DNA of 64,000 nt from Azoarcus sp. DD4 (GTDB taxonomy: Bacteria > Pseudomonadota > Gammaproteobacteria > Burkholderiales > Rhodocyclaceae): assembly GCF_006496635.1 (NCBI RefSeq), contig NZ_CP022958.1:2852001-2916000 (forward strand), in the 5' to 3' direction. Positions 8,880 through 18,935 of this stretch are shown in pieces. The position numbers and the translations under genes are program-made. The notes beneath the pieces are model-generated. The model did not search any database. It saw nothing but the letters and a program-made list of their open reading frames with translations, and was not told where the DNA came from. Each line of letters begins with the position of its first letter. Position 1 is the first letter of the stretch.

Positions 8880-9692
8880 ATGCATCCCATCCTCAACATC
8901 GCCGTGAAGGCCGCCCGTCGGGCCGCTACCGTCATCAACCGGGCCTCGACCCAGCTCGACTTGCTCAGCGTGCAATCGAAGTCACCGAACGATTTCGTCA
9001 CCGAAGTGGACCGCGCGGCCGAAGAAGCGATCATCGAGGTCTTGCGCGAGGCTTATCCGGGGCACGGGATTCTAGCAGAGGAGTCCGGGGAGCTCGCCCC
9101 GGCGAACGGCGGCGAGAGCGAGTTCGTGTGGATCATCGATCCGCTGGATGGCACCACCAACTTCATCCACGGCTTCCCGCAGTACGCTGTATCGATCGCG
9201 CTCACCAAGAACGGCGTGCTCGAACACGGCGTGGTGTACGATCCCAACCGCAACGAGCTCTTCACCGCGACGCGTGGCAGCGGCGCTTTTCTCAACGACC
9301 GCCGTATTCGCGTGTCGCGCCGCAACCGGCTCAATGAGGCCCTGCTCGGCACCGGCTTTCCCTACCGCCAGTTCGACCACGTCGACGCCTACCTGGCGAT
9401 GTTCCGCGAACTGACGCAGAAGTCGGCCGGCATCCGCCGTCCGGGCTCGGCCGCGCTCGATCTCGCCTACGTGGCTTGCGGCCGTATCGACGGCTTCTGG
9501 GAGCTCGGCCTGTCGCCCTGGGACATGGCGGCCGGAGCGCTGCTGATTTCGGAAGCCGGCGGTTTGATCTCCGATCTCGCGGGCGAAGCGAACTACCTCA
9601 CCTCGGGCAACGTCGTTGCCGGCACGCCCAAGGTCTTCGGCCAGCTGCTGCCCATCATCCAGTCCTACCGCCCGGCCAGCCTGCAGGCCTGA
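8880..9692 (+). CDS. suhB: Inositol-1-monophosphatase family protein SuhB
   Basis: A 270-residue Mg-dependent phosphatase. Motifs: [23 protein letters not shown], the metal-binding [16 protein letters not shown], and [17 protein letters not shown] near the C-terminus. SuhB dephosphorylates inositol-1-phosphate and in E. coli also joins rRNA antitermination complexes. I chose the ATG at 8880 ([15 protein letters not shown]), the usual family start, over an upstream non-family extension. A strong terminator follows at 9706-9753. Confidence 0.93.
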   Translation: MHPILNIAVKAARRAATVINRASTQLDLLSVQSKSPNDFVTEVDRAAEEAIIEVLREAYPGHGILAEESGELAPANGGESEFVWIIDPLDGTTNFIHGFPQYAVSIALTKNGVLEHGVVYDPNRNELFTATRGSGAFLNDRRIRVSRRNRLNEALLGTGFPYRQFDHVDAYLAMFRELTQKSAGIRRPGSAALDLAYVACGRIDGFWELGLSPWDMAAGALLISEAGGLISDLAGEANYLTSGNVVAGTPKVFGQLLPIIQSYRPASLQA

Positions 9693-9705
9693 CGGCCATA
9701 TCCCG

Positions 9706-9753
9706 GCGCCCGCCGCCTGCGTCCTTGTGGCGTACGCGGCGGGCGCTGTTTTT
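9706..9753 (+). terminator. Rho-independent terminator after suhB
   Basis: A perfect 11-bp inverted repeat (9706-9716 with 9736-9746, GCGCCCGCCGC and its complement) is followed by TGTTTTT. It lies 13 nt after the suhB stop and about 40 nt before the mutS coding region. Confidence 0.85.
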
Positions 9754-9841
9754 CCGACTCTCATGAAATCGCGCCCGGAGCGCCACGGCCGATGACAACC
9801 GCCCTTCCCCGCCCGCCCGAGACATCGAAAGCCACACTCCA

Positions 9842-12379
9842 ATGATGCAGCAGTACCTGCGCATCAAGGAACAGCACCCGGACACCCTGCTGTTCTACCG
9901 GATGGGCGACTTCTACGAACTCTTCTTCGAAGACGCCGAGAAGGCTGCACGTCTGCTGGACATCACGCTGACCACGCGCGGCCAGTCCGCGGGGCAAGCG
10001 ATCCGCATGGCAGGCGTGCCCTTCCATGCGCTCGAGCAGTATCTCGCCCGGTTGGTGAAGCTCGGCGAATCCGTCGTGATCGCGGAACAGGTCGGCGAAC
10101 CGGGTGCGACCAAAGGCCCGATGGAGCGCGCGGTCAGCCGCATCGTCACGCCCGGAACGCTGACCGATGCGGCGCTGCTCGACGACAGGCGCGATGCCCT
10201 GCTGCTGGCGGCCAACCTGCACCGCGGCGTGCTCGGAATGGCCTGGCTGAACCTGGCCAACGGCGATCTGCGCCTGATGGAATGCCCCGCCGAATCGCTG
10301 CAGGCGCAGTTCGAGCGGTTGCGCCCCGCGGAAGTGCTGATTCCAGACGGTCTTGCGCTGCCCTTGATCGAAACCCTCGCGCCGGCCCTCCGGCGCCTGG
10401 CCGACTGGCAGTTCGACGGCGAAACCGGCACCCGCCTGCTTACCGGGCACTTTGGAACACGCGATCTGGCCGGCTTCGGGGTCGAGAATGCGCCGGTCGC
10501 ACTCGGCGCGGCAGCTGCGCTCTACGATTACGCGAAGGCGACGCAGCGCCAGAGCCTGGCCCACATCACCGGCTTGGCGCTGGAGCGGGAATCGGAATAC
10601 CTGCGGCTGGATGCGGCCACCCGCCGCAACCTCGAACTTACCGAAACACTCCGCGGCGAAGCCGCTCCCACGTTGCTTTCCCTGCTCGACACCTGCGTCA
10701 CCAGCATGGGATCGCGCTGGTTGCGTCACGCCTTGCATCATCCCCTGCGCGACCGCCACATTCCGGCAGCACGCCAGGCAGCTGTCGGCGAGCTGGTCGG
10801 CGATGGCGACGGCCAGCTCGCTCAGGCGGTACGGACCGCCTTGCGCGGCGTTGCCGACGTGGACCGCATCACCGCACGGATCGCGCTGCGCAGCGCCCGT
10901 CCGCGCGACCTCTCGGCCCTGCGCGACAGCCTGTTCCAGCTGCCGGGCCTCGGGCACATACTGGCGGCGGCAGCGAACGGCCTGCTCGCCGAGATTGCCG
11001 GGACGCTGCACGTCCCCGCCGACGCGGTCGAACTGCTAAGCCATGCGATCGCCGATGAGCCGGCCGCGATGGTGCGCGACGGCGGTGTCATCGCCCCGGG
11101 TTTCGACGCCGAACTCGACGAGTTGCGCGGCATCCAGACCAACTGCGGCGAGTTCCTGATGGCACTCGAAGTCCGCGAGCGCGAGCGGACCGGCATTGCC
11201 AGCCTCAAGGTCGAGTTCAACAAGGTGCATGGTTTCTACATCGAGGTGAGCCATGCCAACGCCGACAAGGTGCCGGACGACTACCGCCGCCGCCAGACGC
11301 TGAAGAACGTCGAGCGCTACATCACACCCGAACTCAAGGCGTTCGAGGACAAGGCCTTGTCGGCGCAGGAGCGCGCCCTGGCGCGCGAGAAGCAGCTGTA
11401 CGACGGCGTACTCGACCAGCTGGCGCCGCACATCCCGGTGTTGCAGCGGGTCGCACGCGGGCTGGCAACGCTGGATGGGCTCGCCGCCTTTGCCGAAGCG
11501 GCCCTGCGCTACGCCTACGTGTGCCCGGTCTTTGTCGAACAGCCCGGCATCAGTATCGCCGGCGGCCGCCATCCGGTGGTCGAGCGCCAGGTCGAGAACT
11601 TCATCCAGAACGAAGCCCGGCTGGCGCCGACGCGCCGTATGCTGATGATTACCGGTCCGAACATGGGCGGCAAATCGACCTTCATGCGGCAGGTGGCGCT
11701 GATCTGCCTGCTGGCGCATGTGGGTAGCTTCGTGCCGGCCCAGGCCGCAAGCCTGGGGCCGCTGGATGCGATCTTCACCCGCATCGGCGCTTCGGACGAC
11801 CTTGCCTCCGGCCGTTCGACCTTCATGGTCGAGATGACCGAAGCGTCCGCCATCCTGCATGGCGCGACCGAGCAAAGCCTGGTGCTGATGGACGAGATCG
11901 GCCGCGGTACCTCCACCTTCGACGGCCTGGCGCTCGCCTTCGCCATCGCCCGGCACCTGCTGGAAAAAAACCGCAGCCTGACGCTCTTCGCGACCCATTA
12001 TTTCGAGCTGACCCGGCTCAACGCCGAGTACCCGGAGTGCGCCAACGTGCATCTCGATGCCGTGGAACACGCGCACCGCATTGTCTTCCTGCACGCACTC
12101 GAGGAAGGGCCGGCCAGTCAGAGCTACGGGATAGAGGTCGCCGCCCTGGCGGGCATTCCGGCGGCAGTCATCCGCGATGCGAAGCGCCGTCTGCGCGCGC
12201 TGGAGAACCGCGAAATCGGCAACGGCCCCCAGCCCGACCTGTTCGCGGCGCTGCCGGAACTCGAAGATGTGCCACTGTCACATCCGGTGCTGACGGCCCT
12301 GGCGGAAATCGACCCCGACAGTCTCAGCCCGCGCGAGGCGCTGGAACAGCTTTACGCCTTGAAGCGGATGAGCGCATGA
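9842..12379 (+). CDS. mutS: DNA mismatch repair protein MutS
   Basis: An 845-residue MutS. The mismatch-recognition domain has the Phe-x-Glu element in [14 protein letters not shown]; Walker A is [11 protein letters not shown], Walker B region [15 protein letters not shown], and the HTH near the C-terminus is followed by the short dimerisation tail. It binds mispairs and recruits MutL. The 5' end is uncertain. The codons just upstream read ESHTP in frame, which matches the conserved HTPMMQQYL start of the family, but no ATG, GTG or TTG is available in that frame. An ATG at 9792 is out of frame (see findings). Confidence 0.93.
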   Translation: MMQQYLRIKEQHPDTLLFYRMGDFYELFFEDAEKAARLLDITLTTRGQSAGQAIRMAGVPFHALEQYLARLVKLGESVVIAEQVGEPGATKGPMERAVSRIVTPGTLTDAALLDDRRDALLLAANLHRGVLGMAWLNLANGDLRLMECPAESLQAQFERLRPAEVLIPDGLALPLIETLAPALRRLADWQFDGETGTRLLTGHFGTRDLAGFGVENAPVALGAAAALYDYAKATQRQSLAHITGLALERESEYLRLDAATRRNLELTETLRGEAAPTLLSLLDTCVTSMGSRWLRHALHHPLRDRHIPAARQAAVGELVGDGDGQLAQAVRTALRGVADVDRITARIALRSARPRDLSALRDSLFQLPGLGHILAAAANGLLAEIAGTLHVPADAVELLSHAIADEPAAMVRDGGVIAPGFDAELDELRGIQTNCGEFLMALEVRERERTGIASLKVEFNKVHGFYIEVSHANADKVPDDYRRRQTLKNVERYITPELKAFEDKALSAQERALAREKQLYDGVLDQLAPHIPVLQRVARGLATLDGLAAFAEAALRYAYVCPVFVEQPGISIAGGRHPVVERQVENFIQNEARLAPTRRMLMITGPNMGGKSTFMRQVALICLLAHVGSFVPAQAASLGPLDAIFTRIGASDDLASGRSTFMVEMTEASAILHGATEQSLVLMDEIGRGTSTFDGLALAFAIARHLLEKNRSLTLFATHYFELTRLNAEYPECANVHLDAVEHAHRIVFLHALEEGPASQSYGIEVAALAGIPAAVIRDAKRRLRALENREIGNGPQPDLFAALPELEDVPLSHPVLTALAEIDPDSLSPREALEQLYALKRMSA

Positions 12380-13131
12380 GCACACCTATCGACATCTCGG
12401 AAGAAGCGGGTGTCCGCTACTTGCATTTCGGCTCGGACTGGGTGCAAGGGGCCATGCGGATCCGCAGGCCGAACGCACTCGAACTCGCCTACACGCGGGA
12501 GATGATGGCCGGCCTGTTGCTGCGCGACATCGACAACTGGCCGAAGCGCATCCTGCTCATCGGTCTGGGCGCGGCCTCGCTGACCAAGTTCGTGCACCTC
12601 CATTGCCCCGAGGCCCGGATCAAGGTCGTCGAGATCGAACCTGCGGTGGTAGCGGCTGCACGCCAGTTCTTCCGCCTGCCGACCGAGGACGCGCGCTTTT
12701 CCATCCACATTGGCGACGGCGCACAGTACGTGCTGGAGAAGGCTGCGAGCTACGACTACATCCTGGTCGACGGCTACGACCGCAACGCCCGCGCGGGCGC
12801 GCTCGACACCCTGCCCTTCTACCAAGCCGCGCGCACCCGGCTTTCGGCCCGCGGCATCCTGGCGGTCAACCTCTTCGGCCGCGCAAAAGGCTACAAGGCG
12901 AGTGTCGAGCGCGTCGTCACCGCGTTCGAGGACAGGGCGATCGCTTTTCCATCCTGCGACAGCGGCAACGTGGTCGCCTTCGGCGCGGTTGGGGAGTCGA
13001 TCAGCCTGCCGGTCACCGAGCTGCGCGAACGTGCACTGGCACTGAAGACGCGCACCGGCCTCGATCTGCTGCCTACGGTGACACGCCTGGAGCAGGCCGG
13101 CAGCCTGCCCGGCGGTGCCTTGATGCTTTGA
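12376..13131 (+). CDS. Spermidine synthase-like (SpeE-fold) methyltransferase-family protein
   Basis: A 251-residue protein whose ATG overlaps the mutS stop (ATGA), so it is probably translated with mutS. It has a Rossmann SAM-type fold: glycine motif [16 protein letters not shown], acidic loop [16 protein letters not shown], and [15 protein letters not shown]. This resembles polyamine aminopropyltransferases, but the N-terminal domain of genuine SpeE and the full polyamine-binding residues are not evident. It may be a spermidine synthase-like protein of unknown substrate. Confidence 0.7.
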   Translation: MSTPIDISEEAGVRYLHFGSDWVQGAMRIRRPNALELAYTREMMAGLLLRDIDNWPKRILLIGLGAASLTKFVHLHCPEARIKVVEIEPAVVAAARQFFRLPTEDARFSIHIGDGAQYVLEKAASYDYILVDGYDRNARAGALDTLPFYQAARTRLSARGILAVNLFGRAKGYKASVERVVTAFEDRAIAFPSCDSGNVVAFGAVGESISLPVTELRERALALKTRTGLDLLPTVTRLEQAGSLPGGALML

Positions 13132-13174
13132 GAAATGGCGCAGCACCAAGATTTACGCGCCGGCCATCCACCGC

Positions 13175-13894
13175 TCAGGCTGCGGCCGCCTCGGCTTCCG
13201 GCGGTAGCCACAGACACAGACCCTTGTTCGCCTTGGCGATTTCCGCAAGGTTGGCGACATGGGCCTCGCACTCCGCATCATTGGCGCGGAGCACCCTGAC
13301 CGGCATCCGCTCTGCCGGCAGGCCATCTACCTCCATCGCGCCCGGCTGCGGCTCGTCCAGCGCCATGATGAGGCTCTCCTGGCCGCGCGTCATGGCCAGG
13401 TAGACCTCGGCAAGCAGTTCAGCATCGAGCAAGGCGCCGTGCAGCGTACGGTGGCCGTTGTCGATCTCGTAACGATCGCACAGCGCGTCGAGCGAGGCCT
13501 TCTTGCCCGGATTCTGTTCCTTCGCCATTTTCAGCGTGTCGATCACGCCGCCGCACAACACGTCGAGCTTGGGTCGGCCAAGCAGGCTCAGTTCGTGGTT
13601 CAGGAAACCGACGTCGAAGTTGGCGTTATGGATGATCAATTCGCCGTCGCGCACGAAGGCTTCGAAATCATCGACGATGGCTGCGAATTTCGGCTTGTCG
13701 GCGAGGAACTCCTCGGTGATGCCATGCACCGCAACTGCTTCGGCGTCGATGCCGCGCCCCGGGTTGATGAACACGTGAAAGTGGCGGCCGGTGAGATTGC
13801 GGTTAAGCAGTTCGACGCAGCCGATTTCGATTACGCGATCACCGTTGCGCCAGTCCAGGCCGGTCGTTTCGGTATCGAGGACGATTTGTCGCAT
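13175..13894 (-). CDS. dnaQ: DNA polymerase III epsilon subunit (3'-5' exonuclease)
   Basis: A 239-residue DEDDh exonuclease. ExoI is VLDTETTGLDW, ExoII HNANFDVGFLNHEL, and ExoIII-epsilon HGALLDAELLAEVYL. It proofreads for the replicative polymerase. It lies 14 nt downstream of rnhA on the same strand; the rnhA-dnaQ pairing is common in proteobacteria, where the two are often divergent but here are co-directional. The C-terminal Ala-rich tail contacts the polymerase in homologues. Confidence 0.95.
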   Translation of the reverse strand: MRQIVLDTETTGLDWRNGDRVIEIGCVELLNRNLTGRHFHVFINPGRGIDAEAVAVHGITEEFLADKPKFAAIVDDFEAFVRDGELIIHNANFDVGFLNHELSLLGRPKLDVLCGGVIDTLKMAKEQNPGKKASLDALCDRYEIDNGHRTLHGALLDAELLAEVYLAMTRGQESLIMALDEPQPGAMEVDGLPAERMPVRVLRANDAECEAHVANLAEIAKANKGLCLWLPPEAEAAAA

Positions 13895-13908
13895 GATGTT
13901 TCCGTTAC

Positions 13909-14367
13909 TTAATTCGTGACCACGCTGCCTGACTTGCGGGCCGCTTCCGTGCCGCGACGGGCGAGCTCGTCAGCGCGTTCATTTTCGACGTGGCCGGCAT
14001 GGCCACGCACCCACAACCACTTCACCTGATGGCGCGAAGCGACTTCGTCGAGCGCGCGCCACAGATCGGCGTTCTTCACCGGTTCCTTGGAAGCGGTCTT
14101 CCAGCCGCGCGCCTTCCAGCCGTGTATCCACTCGGAAATGCCCTTCTGGACGTACTGGCTGTCGGTGTGAACACGGGCGGCCACCGGCCGCTTTAGCGCC
14201 TCGAGCGCGCGAATGACTGCCGTCAGCTCCATGCGGTTGTTGGTGGTCTGCGGCTCGCCACCCCAGATTTCCTTTTCGTGCCCATTGGAGCGCAGGATGG
14301 CGCCCCAGCCACCGGGGCCGGGATTGCCGCTGCAGGCGCCGTCCGTGTAGATCTCGACTTCTTCCAT
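13909..14367 (-). CDS. rnhA: Ribonuclease HI
   Basis: A 152-residue RNase HI of normal length. The DEDD active site is visible: [36 protein letters not shown] and [11 protein letters not shown]. It degrades RNA in RNA/DNA hybrids. Its ATG directly follows the stop of the methyltransferase gene (TAAATG), and dnaQ comes 14 nt later. Confidence 0.96.
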   Translation of the reverse strand: MEEVEIYTDGACSGNPGPGGWGAILRSNGHEKEIWGGEPQTTNNRMELTAVIRALEALKRPVAARVHTDSQYVQKGISEWIHGWKARGWKTASKEPVKNADLWRALDEVASRHQVKWLWVRGHAGHVENERADELARRGTEAARKSGSVVTN

Positions 14368-15105
14368 TTACTGTATTTTCCTTGCGCCGTTGGCGCCGTT
14401 CTCTCTCTGGGCAACGGTCGATAGCTGCTTGGCCGTCGCCTTCTTTTCCCGCCAGTTGGGGGTGATCACCCTCATGCCCTGCACGCGCTTGATGCCCTGC
14501 ACGACATAGGCTCCGCCACAGACCGGCCACCAGCGGCTGCCGGCCTTGTCCATGAAGCGCCAGCGATCGATCCACTCGGCGCTGCCGACTGCCGGCGTGT
14601 AGCAGCCGAATCCGCCGCTCTGCATCTCGAAACCGAGCAGGGTCAGCCAGTCCTTGATGCGCATCACCGAGAGGTACTGGCCCTGCCACGGAAAGGCTCC
14701 GCGCTTGCGCGCGAGGAGACGGCGCACCCCCCACAGGCTGAAGGGATTGAAGCCCGAGATGATCACGCTGCCCTCGGGCACCAGCACCCGCTCGACCTCG
14801 CGCAGCACGTGGTGCGGACGCCGGGCGAACTCCAGTACGTGAGGAAGCACCACGAGATCGAGGCTGGCCGTGGCGAAGGGCAGTTCGTCCTGCTGCGACA
14901 CCACCGCGACTTCACCCAGCCTGCCGCATGTAAAGCGGAAAGGCATCCGGTTCATCCGCAGGAAGTCGACTTCGGGGAGGCCGATCTGGACCGCGTTGTA
15001 GCCGAAGATGTCGGCCACCATCGCGTCCAGCCTGGCCTGTTCCCATTCGAGCAGGTAACGCCCCTGAGGCGTTTCCAGCCAGTCCGACAGGCTGAGGATT
15101 GACAT
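14368..15105 (-). CDS. Class I SAM-dependent methyltransferase
   Basis: A 245-residue methyltransferase-like protein. It is of the small family found between gloB and rnhA in many beta- and gammaproteobacteria. It starts with LSDWLETPQGRYLLEWEQ. The usual GxGxG loop is not clear; the region DLVVLPHVLEFARRPHHVLR corresponds to motif IV and post-motifs of methyltransferase family 11, and SVIISGFNPFSLWG follows. The substrate is unknown. It is divergent from gloB with a 28-nt gap and contiguous with rnhA. Confidence 0.75.
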   Translation of the reverse strand: MSILSLSDWLETPQGRYLLEWEQARLDAMVADIFGYNAVQIGLPEVDFLRMNRMPFRFTCGRLGEVAVVSQQDELPFATASLDLVVLPHVLEFARRPHHVLREVERVLVPEGSVIISGFNPFSLWGVRRLLARKRGAFPWQGQYLSVMRIKDWLTLLGFEMQSGGFGCYTPAVGSAEWIDRWRFMDKAGSRWWPVCGGAYVVQGIKRVQGMRVITPNWREKKATAKQLSTVAQRENGANGARKIQ

Positions 15106-15133
15106 GGGCGATCAGGACTTCAAAATTGAAACC

Positions 15134-15895
15134 ATGAACATTATCCCTCTTCCCGCCTTCCGCGATAACTACATCTGGCTGCTGCACGACGACCGCCATG
15201 CCGTGGCCGTCGATCCGGGCGATGCAGCGGTGGTCGAGGCTTATCTGGCGCAACATGGGCTGACGCTGTGTGCGGTGCTCATTACCCATCACCACCATGA
15301 CCACACCGGTGGCTTGGCTGAACTGACAACTGCACGACAGATACCCGTGTTCGGCCCGGCCAGGGAAGCCATAGACTGCGTTACCGTCAGGCTGAGTGAC
15401 GGAGACGTAGCGCGGATACCAGAGCTGGATCTGGCGCTGCAGGTGCTCGAGGTTCCCGGCCACACAGCCGGCCACATCGCCTACTACGGCGCCGACGCCC
15501 TGTTTTGCGGCGACACACTGTTCTCTGCGGGTTGCGGTCGTCTGTTCGAAGGAACCGCCGAGCAGATGTCGGGTTCGCTCGCACGTCTTGCCGCCCTGCC
15601 GGATGCCACACGCGTTTACTGCACGCACGAATACACCCTGTCGAACCTTGCCTTCGCCCGCGCGACCGAGCCCGAGAACCCGGCGCGAGAAGCCTATCAG
15701 GCTCGCTGCGAGACGCTGCGAGCCGAGGGGCGCCCCACGCTGCCGAGTACGCTCGGGCTCGAAAGGACGATCAATCCCTTTCTGCGTGCAGGCGAGGCGC
15801 AGGTGATCGATGCGGTGACCCGCCATGTCGGCCAGCGTCCGGTCGATGCCTTGGCGTGTTTTGCCGCACTGCGCGAGTGGAAGAACGTCTTCTGA
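15134..15895 (+). CDS. gloB: Hydroxyacylglutathione hydrolase (glyoxalase II)
   Basis: A 253-residue metallo-beta-lactamase-fold enzyme. The binuclear metal motif THHHHDHTGG is near residue 55; later His/Asp ligands are in VPGHTAGHIAYYG, LFCGDTLFSAGCGRLFEG and YCTHEYTLSNL. It hydrolyses S-lactoylglutathione in methylglyoxal detoxification. I chose the ATG at 15134 (MNIIPLPAFRDNYIWLL), the standard family start, rather than an upstream in-frame ATG that would overlap the divergent gene. Confidence 0.94.
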   Translation: MNIIPLPAFRDNYIWLLHDDRHAVAVDPGDAAVVEAYLAQHGLTLCAVLITHHHHDHTGGLAELTTARQIPVFGPAREAIDCVTVRLSDGDVARIPELDLALQVLEVPGHTAGHIAYYGADALFCGDTLFSAGCGRLFEGTAEQMSGSLARLAALPDATRVYCTHEYTLSNLAFARATEPENPAREAYQARCETLRAEGRPTLPSTLGLERTINPFLRAGEAQVIDAVTRHVGQRPVDALACFAALREWKNVF

Positions 15896-15935
15896 GAAGG
15901 AAGGCGCCGGTTTTCACGCCCCGGTGCCGACGAAC

Positions 15936-16322
15936 TCAGGCTTGTGGGGTGAGACCGAGCGTGCGCTCCACCATCTCGACGACGCGGGCGGCATTGAACG
16001 GTTTGACGACGATACCCGCGGCACCCATGCGCACCATCTCGCCCACGCTTTCGCGATCGGTCTGACCTGTCACCATCAGCACCTTGACCCGCGGAAAACG
16101 CTCCCTCAGGTCCGCAAGCGCTTCAAGACCATTGCGCTTGGGCATCACGACGTCGAGGCACACCAGATCAGGCTGCATGCGTTCGACGAGTTCGCATACG
16201 GCCTCGCCGTCGCGTCCCTCGGCTACGACGTTGAAGCCCGCCTGGCGCAGGATGGCACGCAGGGCCATACGAATGACTTCGTTGTCATCGACGAGGACGA
16301 CACGTTTGTTGAAGCGCTGCAT
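15936..16322 (-). CDS. Single-domain response regulator
   Basis: A 128-residue receiver domain. The acidic cluster is in VVLVDDNEV, the phospho-acceptor is D57 in VCLDVVMPK, and the conserved Lys is K107 in IVVKPFN. There is no output domain. It begins at the ATG at 16322, two bases after the stop of the upstream diguanylate cyclase gene, so the two are one operon and probably one pathway. The output could be protein-protein signalling to the neighbouring cyclase. Confidence 0.85.
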   Translation of the reverse strand: MQRFNKRVVLVDDNEVIRMALRAILRQAGFNVVAEGRDGEAVCELVERMQPDLVCLDVVMPKRNGLEALADLRERFPRVKVLMVTGQTDRESVGEMVRMGAAGIVVKPFNAARVVEMVERTLGLTPQA

Positions 16323-16324
16323 GC

Positions 16325-17302
16325 TCAAGTGATACGCGCCTCCCGCCCCTGGGTGCCGCCCGAGTAGAGCTGGACGCGGTTGCGACCTACCGCCTTTGCC
16401 TGGTACAGCGCTTCGTCTGCGGCCTTGAGCAGCGCGATGAATCCGTTGTCGTCCCCGCGCGGCGGGATCAGAGTTGCGACGCCAATGCTGATCGACACCA
16501 CTGGCGCTGCACTGGAAAAGCGGTGCGTAATGGAAAGCCCCTCGACACCGGCGCGCATGGCTTCGGCGACGGCCAGCGCTCCGCTTTCGGACGTTTCCGG
16601 CAGGATCGCGGCAAACTCCTCGCCGCCGTAACGTGCGACCAGATCGGTCGGCCGGCGCAGCTTCTGCTCGAGAGTCCGCGCGACTGCCTTGAGGCATTCG
16701 TCGCCGACCTGATGGCCGTATCCGTCGTTGAACTGCTTGAACGAATCGACGTCGACCAGCAGCAATGCGAGCGACAGACCGCCGCGCGCGGCACGACGCC
16801 ACTCGCGCAGCAGGCTCTCGTCGAAGCGGCGGCGGTTGGCAATGCCGGTGAGCCCGTCAACCGCCGACAGGCGGGTAAGCTCGCGGTTGGCATCATCGAG
16901 CTTGCGCGTCAGCACCAGCAGCGAATAACGCATCTGCGCGATGCGCTGCATGGCACGCACCTTGGCCTTGAGCACCACTTCGGATACCGGCTTGGCCAGA
17001 TAATCGTCGCCGCCGACGTCGATGCCGCGCTGCAGATCGTCGTCGGAAGTGCGGGCGGTCAGAAAGATGATGGGGGTCCAGTCACCTTCGCCCTCGAGTT
17101 CGCGGATGGATCGCGCGACCTCGAACCCATCCATGCCGGGCATGATGATGTCGAGCAGGATCAGATCCGGCCGCTCCTGCTTGAACATCGCGATGCCCGA
17201 CTCGCCGTCGCGAGCGTGCAGCGCAACAAGGCCCATCTTGGTGAGCTGGTGACACACCAGGGTCGCACTGGTAACGGTGTCCTCGATGACCAGGACTTTC
17301 AT
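16325..17302 (-). CDS. Response regulator with diguanylate cyclase (GGDEF) domain
   Basis: A 325-residue fusion. The receiver domain (about 1-120) has D51 and K104. A helical linker (about 120-145) follows, then GGDEF with DGLTGIANRR and active site RYGGEEF (226-230). An RxxD inhibitory site is present (RPTD, 217-220), exactly five residues before the active loop, so product inhibition by c-di-GMP is expected. It should make c-di-GMP when phosphorylated. No cognate kinase is in view. It is the first gene of a two-gene operon. Confidence 0.9.
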   Translation of the reverse strand: MKVLVIEDTVTSATLVCHQLTKMGLVALHARDGESGIAMFKQERPDLILLDIIMPGMDGFEVARSIRELEGEGDWTPIIFLTARTSDDDLQRGIDVGGDDYLAKPVSEVVLKAKVRAMQRIAQMRYSLLVLTRKLDDANRELTRLSAVDGLTGIANRRRFDESLLREWRRAARGGLSLALLLVDVDSFKQFNDGYGHQVGDECLKAVARTLEQKLRRPTDLVARYGGEEFAAILPETSESGALAVAEAMRAGVEGLSITHRFSSAAPVVSISIGVATLIPPRGDDNGFIALLKAADEALYQAKAVGRNRVQLYSGGTQGREARIT

Positions 17303-17468
17303 GATCGTGATACAAAGCCTCGAACGGCAACAGACGCCCGAATGCTACCAAGTGCACAGCCGGACGACAGTTCTTTAGCTGGGCATCCGGTATTTCTGCA
17401 CGAATCGCTGCAACTTTTGTCGTATGGTTCGCCCACCTCGCCGCGCGTTACTGCTTACAAGATCGCGT

Positions 17469-17496
17469 TTGAGGGAGGTGCGCCCTCTGCTAGACT
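17469..17496 (+). promoter_or_regulatory. Putative mltD promoter
   Basis: TTGAGG (17469-17474), 16 nt, TAGACT (17491-17496), with TGC just before the -10 (extended -10). It lies about 36 nt upstream of the mltD ATG. The 17303-17468 stretch shows nothing else I can name. Confidence 0.5.
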
Positions 17497-17531
17497 TTTG
17501 CGCTTTTCGTCGCTACCGGCTCGAGTGTCCA

Positions 17532-18935
17532 ATGGCGAAGCTATTCGCGCTGTTTTTCGTCTTCGCGCTCGCAGCAGCGCCCTTGCCGGGGCACGCGCAA
17601 GAGCCGTCCGCCGGCATGATGGCGACTACACCGAAAGTCGGTCTGCAGGCGGCATCGGACAGCGATACGCCGGTGGCGCCGGCACGTGTGCTCACGCTCG
17701 ATCTCACGCGCGACGCCAACGACATCTGGGACCGTATCCGTCGCGGCTTCGGCATGCCGGACCTGGAGAGCCCGCTGGTTGCCGAGCAACAGCTGTTCTA
17801 CCTTAACCGTCCGGCCTTTCTCAAGCAGGTCTTCGCGCGCGGCGGTCGCTACCTCTACTACATCGTCGACGAGCTGGAACGGCGCGGCATGCCGACCGAA
17901 CTCGCGCTGCTGCCCATGGTGGAGAGCAGCTACAACCCCCTGGCCTACTCCCGCGCCCATGCTTCCGGGCTGTGGCAGTTCATTCCCTCCACCGGCAAGA
18001 ACTACAACCTGACCCAGGATAAATGGGTGGACGAGCGCCGCGACGTGATCGCATCGACCTCGGCGGCGCTCGACTATCTGCAGAGCATCTACGAAATGCA
18101 CGGTGACTGGCACCTTGCACTGGCATCGTACAACTGGGGGGAAGGTGCCGTGGGACGGGCGCTCCAGCGCAACCGCGAGGATGGCCTCCCGACCGAGTAT
18201 TCGCGACTGCGCATGCCGGAGGAAACGCGCAATTACGTCCCCAAGCTACAGGCGATCAAGAACATCGTTTCTCAGCCGGAACTCTTCCGCCTCGAACTGC
18301 CTTACGTGCCGAACGAGGCGCACTTCGTTGCGATCGAAGCGCCCAAGGGCATCGACCTCGCGACTGCGGCCAAACTTGCCGAGATGTCGATCGAAGAGTT
18401 CGTCGCGCTCAATCCCGGTTTCAATCGACCCGTGATCACCGGCACCGGACAGACGCTGATCGTGCCCGTGGATCGAGCCCCTCATGTCGAGATGCGCCTG
18501 TCGGAGTTTCAGCTTGCCGGCAAGGGCTGGCATGCCTACGAACTTCAGCCCGGGGAAAAGCTGGCCGAGGTCGCGCAACGTCACGGCTTGTCCCTACCGC
18601 AATTGTTGCAGCTGAACGGACTCACGCCACAGAGCAAGACTGGCCCCGGCTACACCCTGCTGGTACCGGACGGCATCGATCCGAGCGGCGCACTGCAGGT
18701 CGCCCGCATGCTGCCGAACAACACCTTTACCTCCAGGGCGCCGACGACGGCCCCGCGTGCGGCCCCGAGCAAGAGGGCAGGCAAGGTCGCGGGCAAGGTC
18801 AGCGCCAGAAGCAAGACGGCAAGGACCGCGAAAGCGCCTGTGAAATCTGCCGCCAAAGCGGGGACCGCCAAACCGCCAGCCAAGTCAGTCGCGCCGAAAA
18901 AGCCGAAAACTGCCGCAAAACCCCCTAGCCGATAG
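17532..18935 (+). CDS. mltD: Membrane-bound lytic transglycosylase D-like protein with LysM domains
   Basis: A 467-residue exported murein transglycosylase. The signal peptide is about residues 1-22 (KLFALFFVFALAAAPLPGHA) with no lipobox, so it is not a classic MltD lipoprotein. The SLT family 1D domain carries the catalytic Glu in LLPMVESSYNPLAYS, then ASGLWQFIPSTGKNY and YNWGEGAV. One clear LysM domain follows (HAYELQPGEKLAEVAQ), preceded by a weaker LysM-like stretch. The last 55 residues are Lys/Ala/Pro-rich and probably bind the wall. The start at 17532 gives a proper signal peptide. The 3' end overlaps the convergent ABC gene by 11 nt. Confidence 0.88.
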   Translation: MAKLFALFFVFALAAAPLPGHAQEPSAGMMATTPKVGLQAASDSDTPVAPARVLTLDLTRDANDIWDRIRRGFGMPDLESPLVAEQQLFYLNRPAFLKQVFARGGRYLYYIVDELERRGMPTELALLPMVESSYNPLAYSRAHASGLWQFIPSTGKNYNLTQDKWVDERRDVIASTSAALDYLQSIYEMHGDWHLALASYNWGEGAVGRALQRNREDGLPTEYSRLRMPEETRNYVPKLQAIKNIVSQPELFRLELPYVPNEAHFVAIEAPKGIDLATAAKLAEMSIEEFVALNPGFNRPVITGTGQTLIVPVDRAPHVEMRLSEFQLAGKGWHAYELQPGEKLAEVAQRHGLSLPQLLQLNGLTPQSKTGPGYTLLVPDGIDPSGALQVARMLPNNTFTSRAPTTAPRAAPSKRAGKVAGKVSARSKTARTAKAPVKSAAKAGTAKPPAKSVAPKKPKTAAKPPSR

